From positions 41,991 to 105,990 of the forward strand of contig NZ_JNWZ01000011.1 of NCBI RefSeq assembly GCF_000716545.1: a stretch of 64,000 nt of DNA, read 5' to 3'. The notes below the pieces were generated by a model. The model was given only the letters and a program-made list of their open reading frames with translations. It was not told where the DNA came from and searched no databases. Positions 25,535-33,894 of this stretch are shown one piece after another. Both the position numbers and the translations under genes were made by a program. Position 1 is the stretch's first letter. Every line of letters starts with the position of its first letter. This DNA is from Kitasatospora phosalacinea. GTDB taxonomy: Bacteria; Actinomycetota; Actinomycetes; Streptomycetales; Streptomycetaceae.

Positions 25535-27492
25535 CGTTCCTCGTCCCCCTGGGGAAGCTCTGCGGCGTCTGCGGAGATGGTGTCGGGCACCGCCGACAGC
25601 CCGTCGGCGGGCACGGCCGCGGTGAGCGCGGCCACGGCGGTGGAGATCCCGGACAGCGCCGCCCCCAGGTCACCGCCCGCCGAGCCGGAGGCCGCCGCCA
25701 TGATGACCTTCAGCGAGCGCAGCAGCGCCGCCGCGGTGGCCGCTCCGGTGTGCCCGTCCCGGTACGCGGCCAGCAGGTCGCGGACGGCCGGCGAGGCCAG
25801 GTTCAGGTACAGCCTGGCCTTGACCGCGCCGTCGGTGCGCGCGGTGAACGCCCGCGCCAACTGCAGGGCGGCGGACGGGATCCGGGCGTCCGCCCGGTCG
25901 TCCTCGATCCGCGCCTTGAGCTCGGCCTCGCGGTCCGGCACCAGCACCAGCGGCAGCCCGGGCGGGTCGAACCTGGCGGGCACCAGCTGCTCGCCGTCCT
26001 CGGCCAGCGCGGCCGCCAGCCAGGCCTGCTGCTCGGCGGGCAGCGGCACGTCCGGGGCCCGGAACAGCTCCTTGTTGCCGCTCTCGCTGCCGAGTTCGAC
26101 GATCCGGCACTCGCGCAGCCGCGCGTAGCGGCGCAGGAACGGCAGCACCGCGTACCGGTCGCCGCGGGCGATCGGCACCTGCATCGCCCGGTACAGCATC
26201 TCCTCGAAGCCGCCGCCGCTGCCCAGCGCCACGTGCACCGCGCCGGAGCCCGCGGCCCGCAGCGCGCCGGCGGTCAGCTCGCCCTGCGAGGTCGGCACCG
26301 GGACGTCGTCGGCGAGCAGCGTGAACAGCCGGTCGTCGCAGAGCGCCGCGCCCAGCAGGTCCTGGCCGTGCCGGGCCAGGATCCGCCGCCAGGCCGCCGG
26401 GTGCAGCCGGGCGGTCTCGTACAGGCCGTCCACGATCGCGTCGGCGAGCGCCTGCTGGAGCGCCCGGTAGTGCTCGTCGCGCTGCAGGTCCTCGCGGCTG
26501 GCGGTGGGGGTGAGCCGGGTCGACTCGACCACGCCGCCGATGAAGCCGGCCCAGCTGGGCAGCAGGTCGCGGGCGTCGTCGGCGAGCAACATGCCGCGCA
26601 GGTAGACCGCGAGGTCCCGGTTGTCGCTCGACCCGTACGTCCCGCCGTCCTGCACCCAGAGCAGCCCGACCGCGTCGGTGCGGCCCTCGACCGGCGTCAC
26701 CGGGAAGGCGGTCAGCGGTTCGAAGCTGCGGGCGAACGCCGAGGCGAAGCGCATCCGGTGCGGGTGCGCCGGGCCCGGCACGTCCTGCCGCCAGGGCACC
26801 ACCACGTCGTTGACCGGCTGCTCGTCGTCGCCGACGTACACCGCGATCGGCAGCAGCACGCAGTACCGCGCCAGCACCTCGCGCAGCGCGTGCTCGTCGG
26901 CGAGGTGCGCGTGCTCGGCCTTCAGCCGCAGCCGCACCACCGTCCCCGGCCCGGGCCGCGCCGGGGCGGGCTCCACGCTGTACTGCTCGCCGCCCCGGCT
27001 GCGGTAGGTGTGCGCGGCCAGCGGCTCGCGGTGCGAGGCGGTGGTGACGGTCACCTCCTCGGCCACCGAGAACGCCGAGAGGAAGCCCAGCCCGAAGGCG
27101 CCGATCAGGTCCTGGTTGCCGGTGAGTTCGCGCAGCATCCGGGTGTAGCCGGTGCCGACGGTCGCCAGGTACGCGTGGATCTCCGGCTCGGTCAGACCCG
27201 CGCCGTTGTCCTCGATCGCCACCGTCCGCGCCGCCGGGTCGCCGGTGACCCGGATCAGCGGCCGGTACGCCCCCTCCGGGTCCTCCAGCTTCCGCCGGGT
27301 GTGCGAGTCGTGGGCGTTCTGCACCAGTTCGCGCAGCGCCACCAGCGGGGTGGAGTAGAGGTGCGTGGCGAGCACGCCGACCAGGCCGCCGAGATCGACC
27401 TCCGTGGTGCGGAGATCCGTCGAGTTCTCGGTCGCGGGGAATTCGGCGCCACTTCCGTCGGCTCCGGAAGCAGGGGGAAGACCATCAGACAT
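25531..27492 (-). CDS. HSP90-family (HtpG-like) ATPase
   Basis: 653-aa member of the HSP90 family in its divergent actinobacterial form. GHKL ATPase motifs are intact: 'ALRELVQNAHDSH' (catalytic Glu and Asn), 'IEDNGAGL' and 'GAFGLGFLSAF'. The middle domain has the conserved 'TPTASREDLQRD' (Arg contacting ATP). The C-terminal dimerisation part is Ala-rich and poorly conserved. ATG at 27492. First gene of a two-gene operon with the TPR protein. No HspR (HAIR) repeat or CIRCE element is visible upstream, so heat control is not supported. Client proteins unknown. Confidence 0.88.
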   Translation of the reverse strand: MSDGLPPASGADGSGAEFPATENSTDLRTTEVDLGGLVGVLATHLYSTPLVALRELVQNAHDSHTRRKLEDPEGAYRPLIRVTGDPAARTVAIEDNGAGLTEPEIHAYLATVGTGYTRMLRELTGNQDLIGAFGLGFLSAFSVAEEVTVTTASHREPLAAHTYRSRGGEQYSVEPAPARPGPGTVVRLRLKAEHAHLADEHALREVLARYCVLLPIAVYVGDDEQPVNDVVVPWRQDVPGPAHPHRMRFASAFARSFEPLTAFPVTPVEGRTDAVGLLWVQDGGTYGSSDNRDLAVYLRGMLLADDARDLLPSWAGFIGGVVESTRLTPTASREDLQRDEHYRALQQALADAIVDGLYETARLHPAAWRRILARHGQDLLGAALCDDRLFTLLADDVPVPTSQGELTAGALRAAGSGAVHVALGSGGGFEEMLYRAMQVPIARGDRYAVLPFLRRYARLRECRIVELGSESGNKELFRAPDVPLPAEQQAWLAAALAEDGEQLVPARFDPPGLPLVLVPDREAELKARIEDDRADARIPSAALQLARAFTARTDGAVKARLYLNLASPAVRDLLAAYRDGHTGAATAAALLRSLKVIMAAASGSAGGDLGAALSGISTAVAALTAAVPADGLSAVPDTISADAAELPQGDEER

Positions 27493-27831
27493 GAGGCCCC
27501 AGTGTGCCAGTACGACAATCGGGGGACCACTGCTTTCCGATTTCCCGTTTCTGTCGATCCCCGGTCAAGCTGACGTTGACATGCGGAGATCGCGGCGGGC
27601 CCGCCCGGAACGGTGAAATCCCTTGCGGGCACGGTGTTCTGCCGATCGGCGCCGATCACTGCCGGTTCCGACGCTATTCCATAAGAGTGACACCTTCGGG
27701 CGGACCCGCGTGCCCGGGCTGGAACCCGAACGGCCCAGTGGGCAATCCTGATGGCGCGACGCCGGGAACCGGCGCGAACGGGGCGGCCACCCCGCAGCGT
27801 CACATTCGCACCAGTTAGCAGGGAGACCACC
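27493..27831. promoter_or_regulatory. Divergent intergenic region, HSP90 operon / secreted peptide
   Basis: 339 bases with lower GC than the neighbouring genes, carrying the promoters of the leftward HSP90 operon and the rightward peptide gene. TTGACC-like text occurs on the reverse strand about 85 bases before the HSP90 ATG. I see no convincing -10 partner and no further gene. Confidence 0.4.
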
Positions 27832-27984
27832 GTGTCCCGCATTCGCGCAGCCGCCGTCGCCACCGCCCTCGGCGCCTTCCTCCTCGCGGGCGTCGGCACC
27901 GCGGCCGCCGACGACGGCGTCGGCGCCCTCCAGTCCGACGCGAACCTGGCGCACACCGTCTCCTACCCGTTCGTCCTGTACTAG
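27832..27984 (+). CDS. Very small secreted peptide precursor
   Basis: 50-aa precursor with a clean signal peptide: basic 'VSRIRAAA', hydrophobic 'TALGAFLLAGVGTA', and an AxA-type cut ('TAAA'). The mature part would be about 24 residues, 'DDGVGALQSDANLAHTVSYPFVLY', without Cys and ending in an aromatic/hydrophobic run. GTG at 27832 has a GGGAG ribosome site. No processing or modification genes are adjacent, so a RiPP role is unsupported; it may be a structural or signalling peptide. The gene stands alone between the HSP90 operon and an acyl-CoA dehydrogenase. Confidence 0.65.
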   Translation: MSRIRAAAVATALGAFLLAGVGTAAADDGVGALQSDANLAHTVSYPFVLY

Positions 27985-28133
27985 GAGCGCGCGGGGGGCG
28001 GGCCGGCGACCGGCCCGCCCGGCCCCCGCGGAGCCCGCCCTCCAGCCCGCTCACCAGGCCGTCCGCCTCCCTGGACACCGGAAGCTACTGGCGATTAACT
28101 TGAGCGACCAGCCGCCGCCGAAGGGAGCGCACC

Positions 28134-29291
28134 GTGCGCCGCACCGTGTACAACGAGGACCACGAGGCGTTCCGGGAGACCATCCGGGACTTCATCGCCA
28201 ACGAGGTCGTCCCGGTCTACGAGAGCTGGGAGGAGGCCGGCCACCCGCCGCGCGACTTCTACCGCAAGCTCGGCGAGCTCGGCGTCTACGGCATCGAGGT
28301 CCCGGAGGAGTACGGCGGCGCGGGCGAGTCCGGCTTCAAGTACCAGGCGGTGATCACCGAGGAGACCGCCCGCGCGGGCGTCACCTTCGGCTCCTCGGGC
28401 GTGCACACCGGCCTGGTGCTGCCGTACCTGCTGGAGTACGCGAACGAGGAGCAGAAGCGGCGCTGGCTGCCCGGCTTCGTCTCGGGCGACATCATGACCG
28501 CCATCGCGATGACCGAGCCGGGCGCGGGTTCCGACCTGGCGGGCATCACCACCACGGCGAAGCTGTCCGAGGACGGCACCCACTACGTCCTCAACGGCGC
28601 CAAGACCTTCATCACCGGCGGCGTGCTGGCCGACCTGGTGCTGGTGGTCTGCCGCACCTCCCCGTACGACCCGGCGGACCGCCGCGCGGGCCTGTCCATC
28701 CTGTGCGTGGACACCAAGTCCGAGGGCTACGCGGTCGGCCGCAAGCTGCAGAAGATCGGCCTGCGCACCTCGGACACCGCGGAGCTGTCCTTCACCGACG
28801 TCAAGGTGCCGGTGGCGGACCTGCTCGGCGAGGAGGGCAGGGCGTTCTCCTACCTGACGCACAACCTGGTGCAGGAGCGCCTGGCCATCGCCGTCGGCGC
28901 GTACGCCTCGGCGGCGGCCGCGGTGCGCTTCGCGGTGCAGTACGTCAAGGACCGCAAGGTGTTCGGCAAGGCGGTCGCCGAGTTCCAGAACACCAAGTTC
29001 TCGCTGGCCGACTGCCAGGCCCAGGTGCTCGCCCAGCAGGCGATGGTCGACCAGGCGCTGGAGCTCTACCAGAACGGCGAGCTGACGGTGGCGGACGCCG
29101 CCGCGGCCAAGCTGTTCTGCACCGAGTCGGCTTCCGGGGTGATCGACCGGTGCCTGCAGCTGCACGGCGGCTACGGCTACATCCTGGAGTACCCGATCGC
29201 CCGCCTCTACACCGACAACCGGGTGTTCCGGATCTACGGCGGCACCAGCGAGGTCATGCGGACGATCATCGCCAAGTCGCTCGGCCTGTAG
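28134..29291 (+). CDS. Acyl-CoA dehydrogenase
   Basis: 385-aa FAD-dependent acyl-CoA dehydrogenase. Signatures 'AMTEPGAGSDLAGITTTAK' (FAD/substrate loop) and 'QLHGGYGYILEYPIARLYTDNRVFRIYGGTSEVMRTIIAKSLGL' (C-terminal signature) are intact. The catalytic base is probably the Glu in 'YGGTSEVM' (short-chain family position). Oxidises an acyl-CoA to the trans-2-enoyl-CoA, electrons passing to ETF. GTG at 28134 with GGGAG upstream. Monocistronic, with a strong hairpin after it. Chain length specificity unknown. Confidence 0.93.
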   Translation: MRRTVYNEDHEAFRETIRDFIANEVVPVYESWEEAGHPPRDFYRKLGELGVYGIEVPEEYGGAGESGFKYQAVITEETARAGVTFGSSGVHTGLVLPYLLEYANEEQKRRWLPGFVSGDIMTAIAMTEPGAGSDLAGITTTAKLSEDGTHYVLNGAKTFITGGVLADLVLVVCRTSPYDPADRRAGLSILCVDTKSEGYAVGRKLQKIGLRTSDTAELSFTDVKVPVADLLGEEGRAFSYLTHNLVQERLAIAVGAYASAAAAVRFAVQYVKDRKVFGKAVAEFQNTKFSLADCQAQVLAQQAMVDQALELYQNGELTVADAAAAKLFCTESASGVIDRCLQLHGGYGYILEYPIARLYTDNRVFRIYGGTSEVMRTIIAKSLGL

Positions 29292-29307
29292 CCCGGACGC
29301 GGGCGGC

Positions 29308-29343
29308 ACGGGGGCGGGCACCCGGTCGGGTGCCCGCCCCCGT
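29308..29343. terminator. Strong hairpin terminator
   Basis: Perfect 16-bp arms, ACGGGGGCGGGCACCC paired with its complement, and a 4-base loop GGTC. Lies between the convergent acyl-CoA dehydrogenase and the small membrane protein. Confidence 0.85.
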
Positions 29344-29364
29344 CCCGTCCCGCCGCCGCTCCGG

Positions 29365-29625
29365 TCAGTTGGCGCCGGCGCGCCAGGCCTCCAGTCCGGC
29401 CGCCGAGGCGGCCCTGGCCTGGTGGAAGGTGCGCTGCGCCAGTTCGGCGGGCTGGGTCTCCAGTGACCGGACCCAGCCCCGGCCCGCGTTCGCCAGGGCG
29501 GCGCAGACCAGGACGGTGCCGGTCAGTCCGACGACGGCGCCGAGCCCGGTGAGGGCCGCGCCGGCGGTGAGCATGCCGCGGTTCACCTGGAAACCGCCGA
29601 AGGTGATTCTCTGATTGGTCGCCAT
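29365..29625 (-). CDS. Small membrane protein, hypothetical
   Basis: 86-aa protein with one or two hydrophobic segments (about residues 15-45, 'GMLTAGAALTGLGAVVGLTGTVLVCAAL') and a helical C-terminus 'LAQRTFHQARAASAAGLEAWRAG'. No family recognised. ATG at 29625 ('MATNQRITFGGF') is chosen; in-frame starts at 29637 and 29661 exist. Single gene. Confidence 0.65.
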   Translation of the reverse strand: MATNQRITFGGFQVNRGMLTAGAALTGLGAVVGLTGTVLVCAALANAGRGWVRSLETQPAELAQRTFHQARAASAAGLEAWRAGAN

Positions 29626-29792
29626 AGGGCCAACCATCGGCGCACCGCCGCCGCCCCGCACGCCGAGCGGACCACTCCTTGACCCCTGCGCGTGATTCCA
29701 GCGCGCGACACGCGCGGGGCGCCGCCTAGGGTCGGCCGCGGGGCCCGGTCGGCGGGCCCGGTGGTGCGGGGGGCCAGACGGAGGAGAACGCG

Positions 29793-30128
29793 ATGACCGA
29801 GCAGCCGGCCCGGATCGACCTGAACGCCCTGGCCGAGGAGCACGCCGCCAAGGCCGCCGCCAGCCCGCACGGCCGCAGCGCCCACCTGCTGCTGCACGAC
29901 GGCGTGCTGCGGCAGACCGTGATCGCGCTGCGGGCCGGTGCGGTGCTGGACGAGCACAACGCCCCGGTCGCGGCCAGCCTGCAGGTGCTGCGCGGCCGGG
30001 TCGCGCTGACCGTCGAGGGCCGCCGCCAGGAGGCCGGCCCGGGCGAGCTGCACTCGATCCCGCAGGAGCGGCACGGCCTGCTCGCCCACACCGACGCGGT
30101 GGTGCTGCTCACCGCCGTCACCGCCTGA
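29793..30128 (+). CDS. Small cupin-domain protein
   Basis: 111-aa single-cupin protein. Cupin motif 1 is degenerate ('GAVLDEHNAPVAASLQVLRGRVAL': only one of the usual His pair plus Glu) and motif 2 is 'PGELHSIPQERHGLLAHTDAVVLL'. Probably a sensor or small binding protein, not a classic metal dioxygenase. ATG at 29793 has GGAGG upstream; a -10-like TAGGGT lies at 29727-29732. Convergent with the TetR gene. Confidence 0.8.
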   Translation: MTEQPARIDLNALAEEHAAKAAASPHGRSAHLLLHDGVLRQTVIALRAGAVLDEHNAPVAASLQVLRGRVALTVEGRRQEAGPGELHSIPQERHGLLAHTDAVVLLTAVTA

Positions 30129-30139
30129 CGCCCCGGGCG

Positions 30140-30167
30140 CCCGGCGCGCCTTCGGGAGGGCGCCGGG
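30140..30167. terminator. Hairpin terminator
   Basis: 8-bp arms CCCGGCGC / GCGCCGGG and a 12-base loop between the convergent cupin and TetR genes. Confidence 0.6.
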
Positions 30168-30189
30168 AACGCCGGACGGGCCTGCCGCG

Positions 30190-30777
30190 TCAGCCCTTCG
30201 CCCCGCCCAGCACGTCGTCGGAGACCAGGGACAGCCCGAGCAGGTACTGCTCGCCGCTGGGCGCCAGCTCGGGGCTGATCAGCCACTGGGCCGCCTGCCC
30301 GAGCAGCAGCGACTGGTAGAAGATGCCCCGGGCCAGCTCCTCCGGGGTGTCCGCCACCTCGGCCTTGCCCTGGAACAGCGCGGCCAGCCCGAGCCGCCCC
30401 GCCTTCTGCGCCGCGGCCAGCCGCTCGGGCAGCCCGGGCAGGTGGTCGAGCTGGGCGAGCAGTTCGAACTGCACCGTCCACAGCCCCCGGTGCTCGGCGA
30501 AGCTGTCGCGCACCGCGTTCCAGGCCCGGACGAAGCGCTCCCGGGGGTCGTCGACCTCGGTGGCGGTGGACAGCGCGGCGCCGACCGAGTCGCCCCACTT
30601 CCCCATCGCCTCGACCAGCGCCTCGACCAGCAGGGCGTCCTTGGATCCGTAGTGGTAGCCGATCGCGGCCAGGCTGACGCCCGCGCCGGTGGCGATGTCC
30701 CGGGCGGTGGTGCGCCCGTAGCCCTTCTCTTGCAGGCAGCGGGCGGCACTGGCCAGCAGGTCCTCACGATTTCCCAT
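30190..30777 (-). CDS. TetR-family repressor of the adjacent efflux pump
   Basis: 195-aa TetR regulator: N-terminal helix-turn-helix 'LLASAARCLQEKGYGRTTARDIATGAGVSLAAIGYHYGSKDALL' (residues ~5-48) and a C-terminal ligand domain of the TetR_C type. ATG at 30777 preferred over TTG/ATG starts further up. Divergent from a DHA2 efflux pump, with palindromes and a promoter in the 110 bases between, so it most likely represses the pump and itself until a drug-like ligand binds. Confidence 0.9.
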   Translation of the reverse strand: MGNREDLLASAARCLQEKGYGRTTARDIATGAGVSLAAIGYHYGSKDALLVEALVEAMGKWGDSVGAALSTATEVDDPRERFVRAWNAVRDSFAEHRGLWTVQFELLAQLDHLPGLPERLAAAQKAGRLGLAALFQGKAEVADTPEELARGIFYQSLLLGQAAQWLISPELAPSGEQYLLGLSLVSDDVLGGAKG

Positions 30778-30798
30778 GTCCGCGATGCTAGCCCCGTC

Positions 30799-30880
30799 CA
30801 AGACGATTGTCTTGCTCGAACGTCTGGGACGATTGATTTAGACGCTTGTACTAGACAGTTGTGCAAGACGCCCGTACAGT
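30799..30880. promoter_or_regulatory. Divergent TetR/efflux operators and leaderless promoter
   Basis: Inverted repeat 1: CAAGAC-GATT-GTCTTG (30799-30814). Inverted repeat 2: CTTGTAC-N9-GTGCAAG (30845-30867, one mismatch). For the pump, -35 TAGACA (30852-30857), 17-base spacer and -10 TACAGT (30875-30880) lie seven bases before the ATG, implying a leaderless mRNA. Repeat 2 covers the -35, as expected for repression. Confidence 0.72.
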
Positions 30881-30887
30881 CATCGCC

Positions 30888-32465
30888 ATGACCACCGACC
30901 ACCGCACCGACCGCCGCACCACCGACCGCGCCGACCGCGCCGACCGCGCCGACCGCCGGGCCTGGCTGGGCCTCGCCCTCCTGCTGCTGCCGACCCTCGT
31001 CCTCGCCATGGACATGGGCGTGCTGTTCTTCGCCGTCCCCTTCATCGCCACCGACCTGCACCCCAGCGGCACCCAGCAGCTGTGGATCATGGACATGTAC
31101 TCGTTCCTGCTGGCCGGGCTGCTGATCCCGATGGGCGCGCTGGGCGACCGGATCGGCCGGCGCAAGCTGCTGATCGGCGGCACCGCCGCCTTCGCGGCCG
31201 CCTCGCTGGTCGCCGCCTGGTCGGACGGGGCGGGCCGGCTCATCGCCGCCCGGGCCCTGCTGGGCATCGCGGGCGCGGTCTTCGGGCCCTCCACGCTGGC
31301 CCTGATCCGCAACATGTTCCCCGACCCCAAGCAGCGGCAGTCCGCGATCGGCGCCTGGAGCGGCGTGATGATGGCCGGCGCCACCCTCGGTCCGGTGCTC
31401 GGCGGGCTCCTGCTCGACCACTTCTGGTGGGGCTCGGCCTTCCTGATCGCCGTCCCCGCGATGCTGCTGGTGATGTTCCTGGCGCCGGTGCTGCTCCCCG
31501 AGTACCGCGCCCCGCAGCGGGGCCGCTTCGACCTGCTCGGCGCCGCGCTCTCGATGGCCGCCGTGCTGCCGGTCGTCTACGGCGTCAAGACGCTCGCGGT
31601 GGACGGCTGGAGCCCGCTCCCCGCGCTGGTGCTGCTCGCCGGCCTGGCGGTCGGCGGCGCCCTGGTGGTCCGGCTGCGGACGGCCGCGAACCCGCTGATC
31701 GACGTCGGCCTGTTCCGGATCCGCACCTACACCGGCGCGATCACCGTCAACACCATCGCGATGTTCGCCATGATGGGCTTCACCCTCTTCACCTCGCAGT
31801 ACCTGCAACTGGTCAAGGGCTACAGCCCGCTGTCCGCCTCGCTCTGGGCACTGCTGCCCAGCGTCGGCGTCGGCGCGGCCGTCGGCGGGTTCGGGGCGCT
31901 GGCGGGCAGGGTGCGGCCGGCCGTGCTGCTGGTCGCCGGGTTCCTGGCCGCCGCCGCCGGGTTCGTCGCGATGGCCCTGGTCGGGCCGGACTCCTCGCTC
32001 GCCCTCCCGCTGGTCGCGGCCGGCGTGATCGCGGCCGGCTCGGTCGGCACCGTCAGCATCACCGGCGAGATGGTGCTCTCCGCCGCCCCCGCCGACCGGG
32101 CCGGCGCGGCCGGCGCCACCTCCGAGACCGCCCAGGAGCTCGGCAGCTCGCTCGGCATCGCCGTCCTCGGCGCGGCCGGCGCGGCGATCTACCGGTCCCG
32201 GATGGACGGCGCCGCCCCCGAGGCCGCCCGCGACACCCTCGGCGGGGCCGTCACCACCGCCGCCCACCTCCCCGGCGAGGCCGCCGACCGGCTCCTGGCC
32301 ACCGCCCGCGACGCCTTCGCCGACGGGATGCACGTCGCCGCAGTGGTCGGCGTCCTGGTCATGCTCGGCGCCGCGCTGGCCGCCCACCTGCTGATGCGCC
32401 ACCTGCCGGTGCCCGGAGCGGCGGACGCGGCGGCGCAGCGGGAGGAGGAGGAACTGGCCGCGTAG
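30888..32465 (+). CDS. DHA2-family (14-TM) MFS drug efflux pump
   Basis: 525-aa MFS exporter with about 14 hydrophobic segments. Motif A variant 'GALGDRIGRRKLLIGG' follows TM2, and motif C-like 'GATLGPVLGGLLLDHFWWGSAF' marks an antiporter of the EmrB/QacA class; the N-terminus is 'LLLPTLVLAMDMGVLFFAVPFIATDL', with an acidic residue in TM1. A short Arg/Asp tandem (RADRADRADR) lies at the N-terminus. Likely exports quaternary or lipophilic toxic compounds by proton antiport. Paired with the divergent TetR gene. Confidence 0.92.
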   Translation: MTTDHRTDRRTTDRADRADRADRRAWLGLALLLLPTLVLAMDMGVLFFAVPFIATDLHPSGTQQLWIMDMYSFLLAGLLIPMGALGDRIGRRKLLIGGTAAFAAASLVAAWSDGAGRLIAARALLGIAGAVFGPSTLALIRNMFPDPKQRQSAIGAWSGVMMAGATLGPVLGGLLLDHFWWGSAFLIAVPAMLLVMFLAPVLLPEYRAPQRGRFDLLGAALSMAAVLPVVYGVKTLAVDGWSPLPALVLLAGLAVGGALVVRLRTAANPLIDVGLFRIRTYTGAITVNTIAMFAMMGFTLFTSQYLQLVKGYSPLSASLWALLPSVGVGAAVGGFGALAGRVRPAVLLVAGFLAAAAGFVAMALVGPDSSLALPLVAAGVIAAGSVGTVSITGEMVLSAAPADRAGAAGATSETAQELGSSLGIAVLGAAGAAIYRSRMDGAAPEAARDTLGGAVTTAAHLPGEAADRLLATARDAFADGMHVAAVVGVLVMLGAALAAHLLMRHLPVPGAADAAAQREEEELAA

Positions 32466-32508
32466 GCCCGCGGCGGGGGCGGAGGTCGGACGCCGGAGGA
32501 ACCGTGGA

Positions 32509-32545
32509 GAACCGCGCCGGGGCGGCGAACGCCCCGGCGCGGTTC
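32509..32545. terminator. Strong hairpin terminator
   Basis: Perfect 16-bp arms (GAACCGCGCCGGGGCG and complement) with loop GCGAA, after the efflux pump gene. Confidence 0.82.
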
Positions 32546-32580
32546 CGCTCGTGGGTGCGGACAGGCCCTAGGGTCGCCGT

Positions 32581-32946
32581 ATGGCGGAGGACCACCGGGC
32601 GGACGACCGGGAGCCGGAGGAGTTGGACTACCGGTTCACGCTGGCGAACGAGCGGACGTTCCTGGCCTGGATCAGGACCGCGCTGGCGCTGCTCGCGGGG
32701 GCGGTGGGGCTGGACCAGCTGACGCCGGACCTGGCGCCGGTGCCGGTGCGGGTGACGCTCTCGGTGCTGCTGGCCGCCGGCGGGGCGGGCCTGGGCTGGG
32801 CCGCGTACCACCGGTGGGTGCGGGTGGAGCGGGCGATGCGGGCGGGCGGCCCGCTGCCGGCGACCCGGATCATGCTGGTGCTGACGGTGTGCGTGGCGGT
32901 CGCGGCGGCGGTGTTCTCGGTGCTGATCATCGGCTGGTCGCGGTGA
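32581..32946 (+). CDS. DUF202 (YidH-like) membrane protein
   Basis: 121-aa protein with three membrane helices and the DUF202 signature '[26 protein letters not shown]' (residues ~19-45). A -10-like TAGGGT ends six bases before the ATG, so the mRNA is probably leaderless. Its stop overlaps the next DUF202 gene by GTGA. Function of the family is unknown; pairs of these genes are common in actinobacteria. Confidence 0.85.
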   Translation: MAEDHRADDREPEELDYRFTLANERTFLAWIRTALALLAGAVGLDQLTPDLAPVPVRVTLSVLLAAGGAGLGWAAYHRWVRVERAMRAGGPLPATRIMLVLTVCVAVAAAVFSVLIIGWSR

Positions 32947-33266
32947 CGGCCGCCCCCCGCGACCCGGGGCTGCAGCCGGAGCGGACCCTGCTCGCGTGGA
33001 GCCGCACCGCGCTGGTGCTGGCCGCCGACGCGCTGCTGGTGCTGCGCACGGGGTACGTCCGGGGGCAGCCCGGACTGGCCGCGCTGGGCGGGGTGTTGGC
33101 GGTGGCGGCGGTCGGCCTGCACGCGCACGGGGTGCGGCGGCGCAGTGCCGTGGAACACAGTCCGCACGTCTCGGCGGGCCGGTGGTGGATGCGGGGGCTG
33201 ACCGCCGCGGTGGTGCTGACGGCCGCCGGGGCGGTCTGGTCGGTGCTGGTGGGCACGGGTGGGTGA
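32943..33266 (+). CDS. Second DUF202 membrane protein
   Basis: 107-aa protein with three membrane helices and a shortened DUF202 signature '[26 protein letters not shown]'. GTG at 32943 overlaps the TGA of the preceding gene, so the two are translationally coupled and probably form a heteromer. Function unknown. Confidence 0.82.
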   Translation: MTAAPRDPGLQPERTLLAWSRTALVLAADALLVLRTGYVRGQPGLAALGGVLAVAAVGLHAHGVRRRSAVEHSPHVSAGRWWMRGLTAAVVLTAAGAVWSVLVGTGG

Positions 33267-33458
33267 GGCCGCCGGGCCCGCTCCGCGCCCCCCTCCTGGT
33301 GGTACAGACCACATGACTCGGATCACCTGTTTTTCGGCGGCTGTTTGCCGACGGGTGTATACGTTCGCCGACAAGGCCAGGCATACTGGCCGAGTCGGGC
33401 GTTCCGCCCGAGCCCTTAGTCACAGCGAGAACTTCCACGAAAGGACCGGTGGTCAGGG

Positions 33459-33731
33459 ATGTTCCGTAACGGTCTTGAGCCCTGGCACATCGCCATCATG
33501 GTGGTGGTGCTGGTCCTGCTGTTCGGCTCGAAGAAGCTGCCCGAGATGGCCCGCGGCCTCGGCAAGTCGATGCGCATCCTGAAGGCGGAGACCAAGGCGC
33601 TGCGCGAGGACGACGCTCCCGCGGAGGCCCAGAACGGCACCGCCGCCTCGCAGGCCGAGCAGCCGCGTCCGGCCGTCGAGCCGACCGTGGTGACCAAGGC
33701 CACCGAGCCCACGAAGTCGACCACGGCCTGA
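33459..33731 (+). CDS. tatA: Twin-arginine translocase subunit TatA
   Basis: 90-aa TatA/E family pore subunit of the Tat system for folded proteins. One N-terminal membrane helix ('[18 protein letters not shown]', residues ~6-23), the hinge '[21 protein letters not shown]' forming the amphipathic helix, then an acidic/Pro-rich tail. tatB and tatC are not in the window; in Streptomyces tatA is often near tatC, so this may be an additional copy. ATG at 33459. About 190 AT-richer bases upstream hold its promoter. The putative binding lipoprotein at 52 kb carries a Tat signal and would be a client. Confidence 0.92.
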   Translation: MFRNGLEPWHIAIMVVVLVLLFGSKKLPEMARGLGKSMRILKAETKALREDDAPAEAQNGTAASQAEQPRPAVEPTVVTKATEPTKSTTA

Positions 33732-33766
33732 CGCCCCGTCGGCCCCGGCCGACCCCGCTCGCCGTA

Positions 33767-33809
33767 CCGGAGCCCCCGGCCCGTCGCCCTGACGGACCGG
33801 GGGCTCCGG
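33767..33809. terminator. Strong hairpin terminator
   Basis: 13-bp outer arms CCGGAGCCCCCGG / CCGGGGGCTCCGG, continued by CCGTC / GACGG with small bulges. After tatA. Confidence 0.8.
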
Positions 33810-33894
33810 CGTGTCGGCACGCCCGAGTGGCTGACCGTTTCGTTCTGGTATCTGCTGGTATCGACCTGACGGCGGATCACCAGGGAGGCACCGG

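Noticed and set aside
27493..27831. HspR or CIRCE heat-shock element before HSP90
   Set aside because: No CTTGAGT-N7-ACTCAAG or TTAGCACTC-N9-GAGTGCTAA pattern is present.
27832..27984. Lanthipeptide or lasso precursor
   Set aside because: No Cys, no core-like Ser/Thr/Cys pattern and no modification genes nearby; the Sec-type signal suggests a simple secreted peptide.
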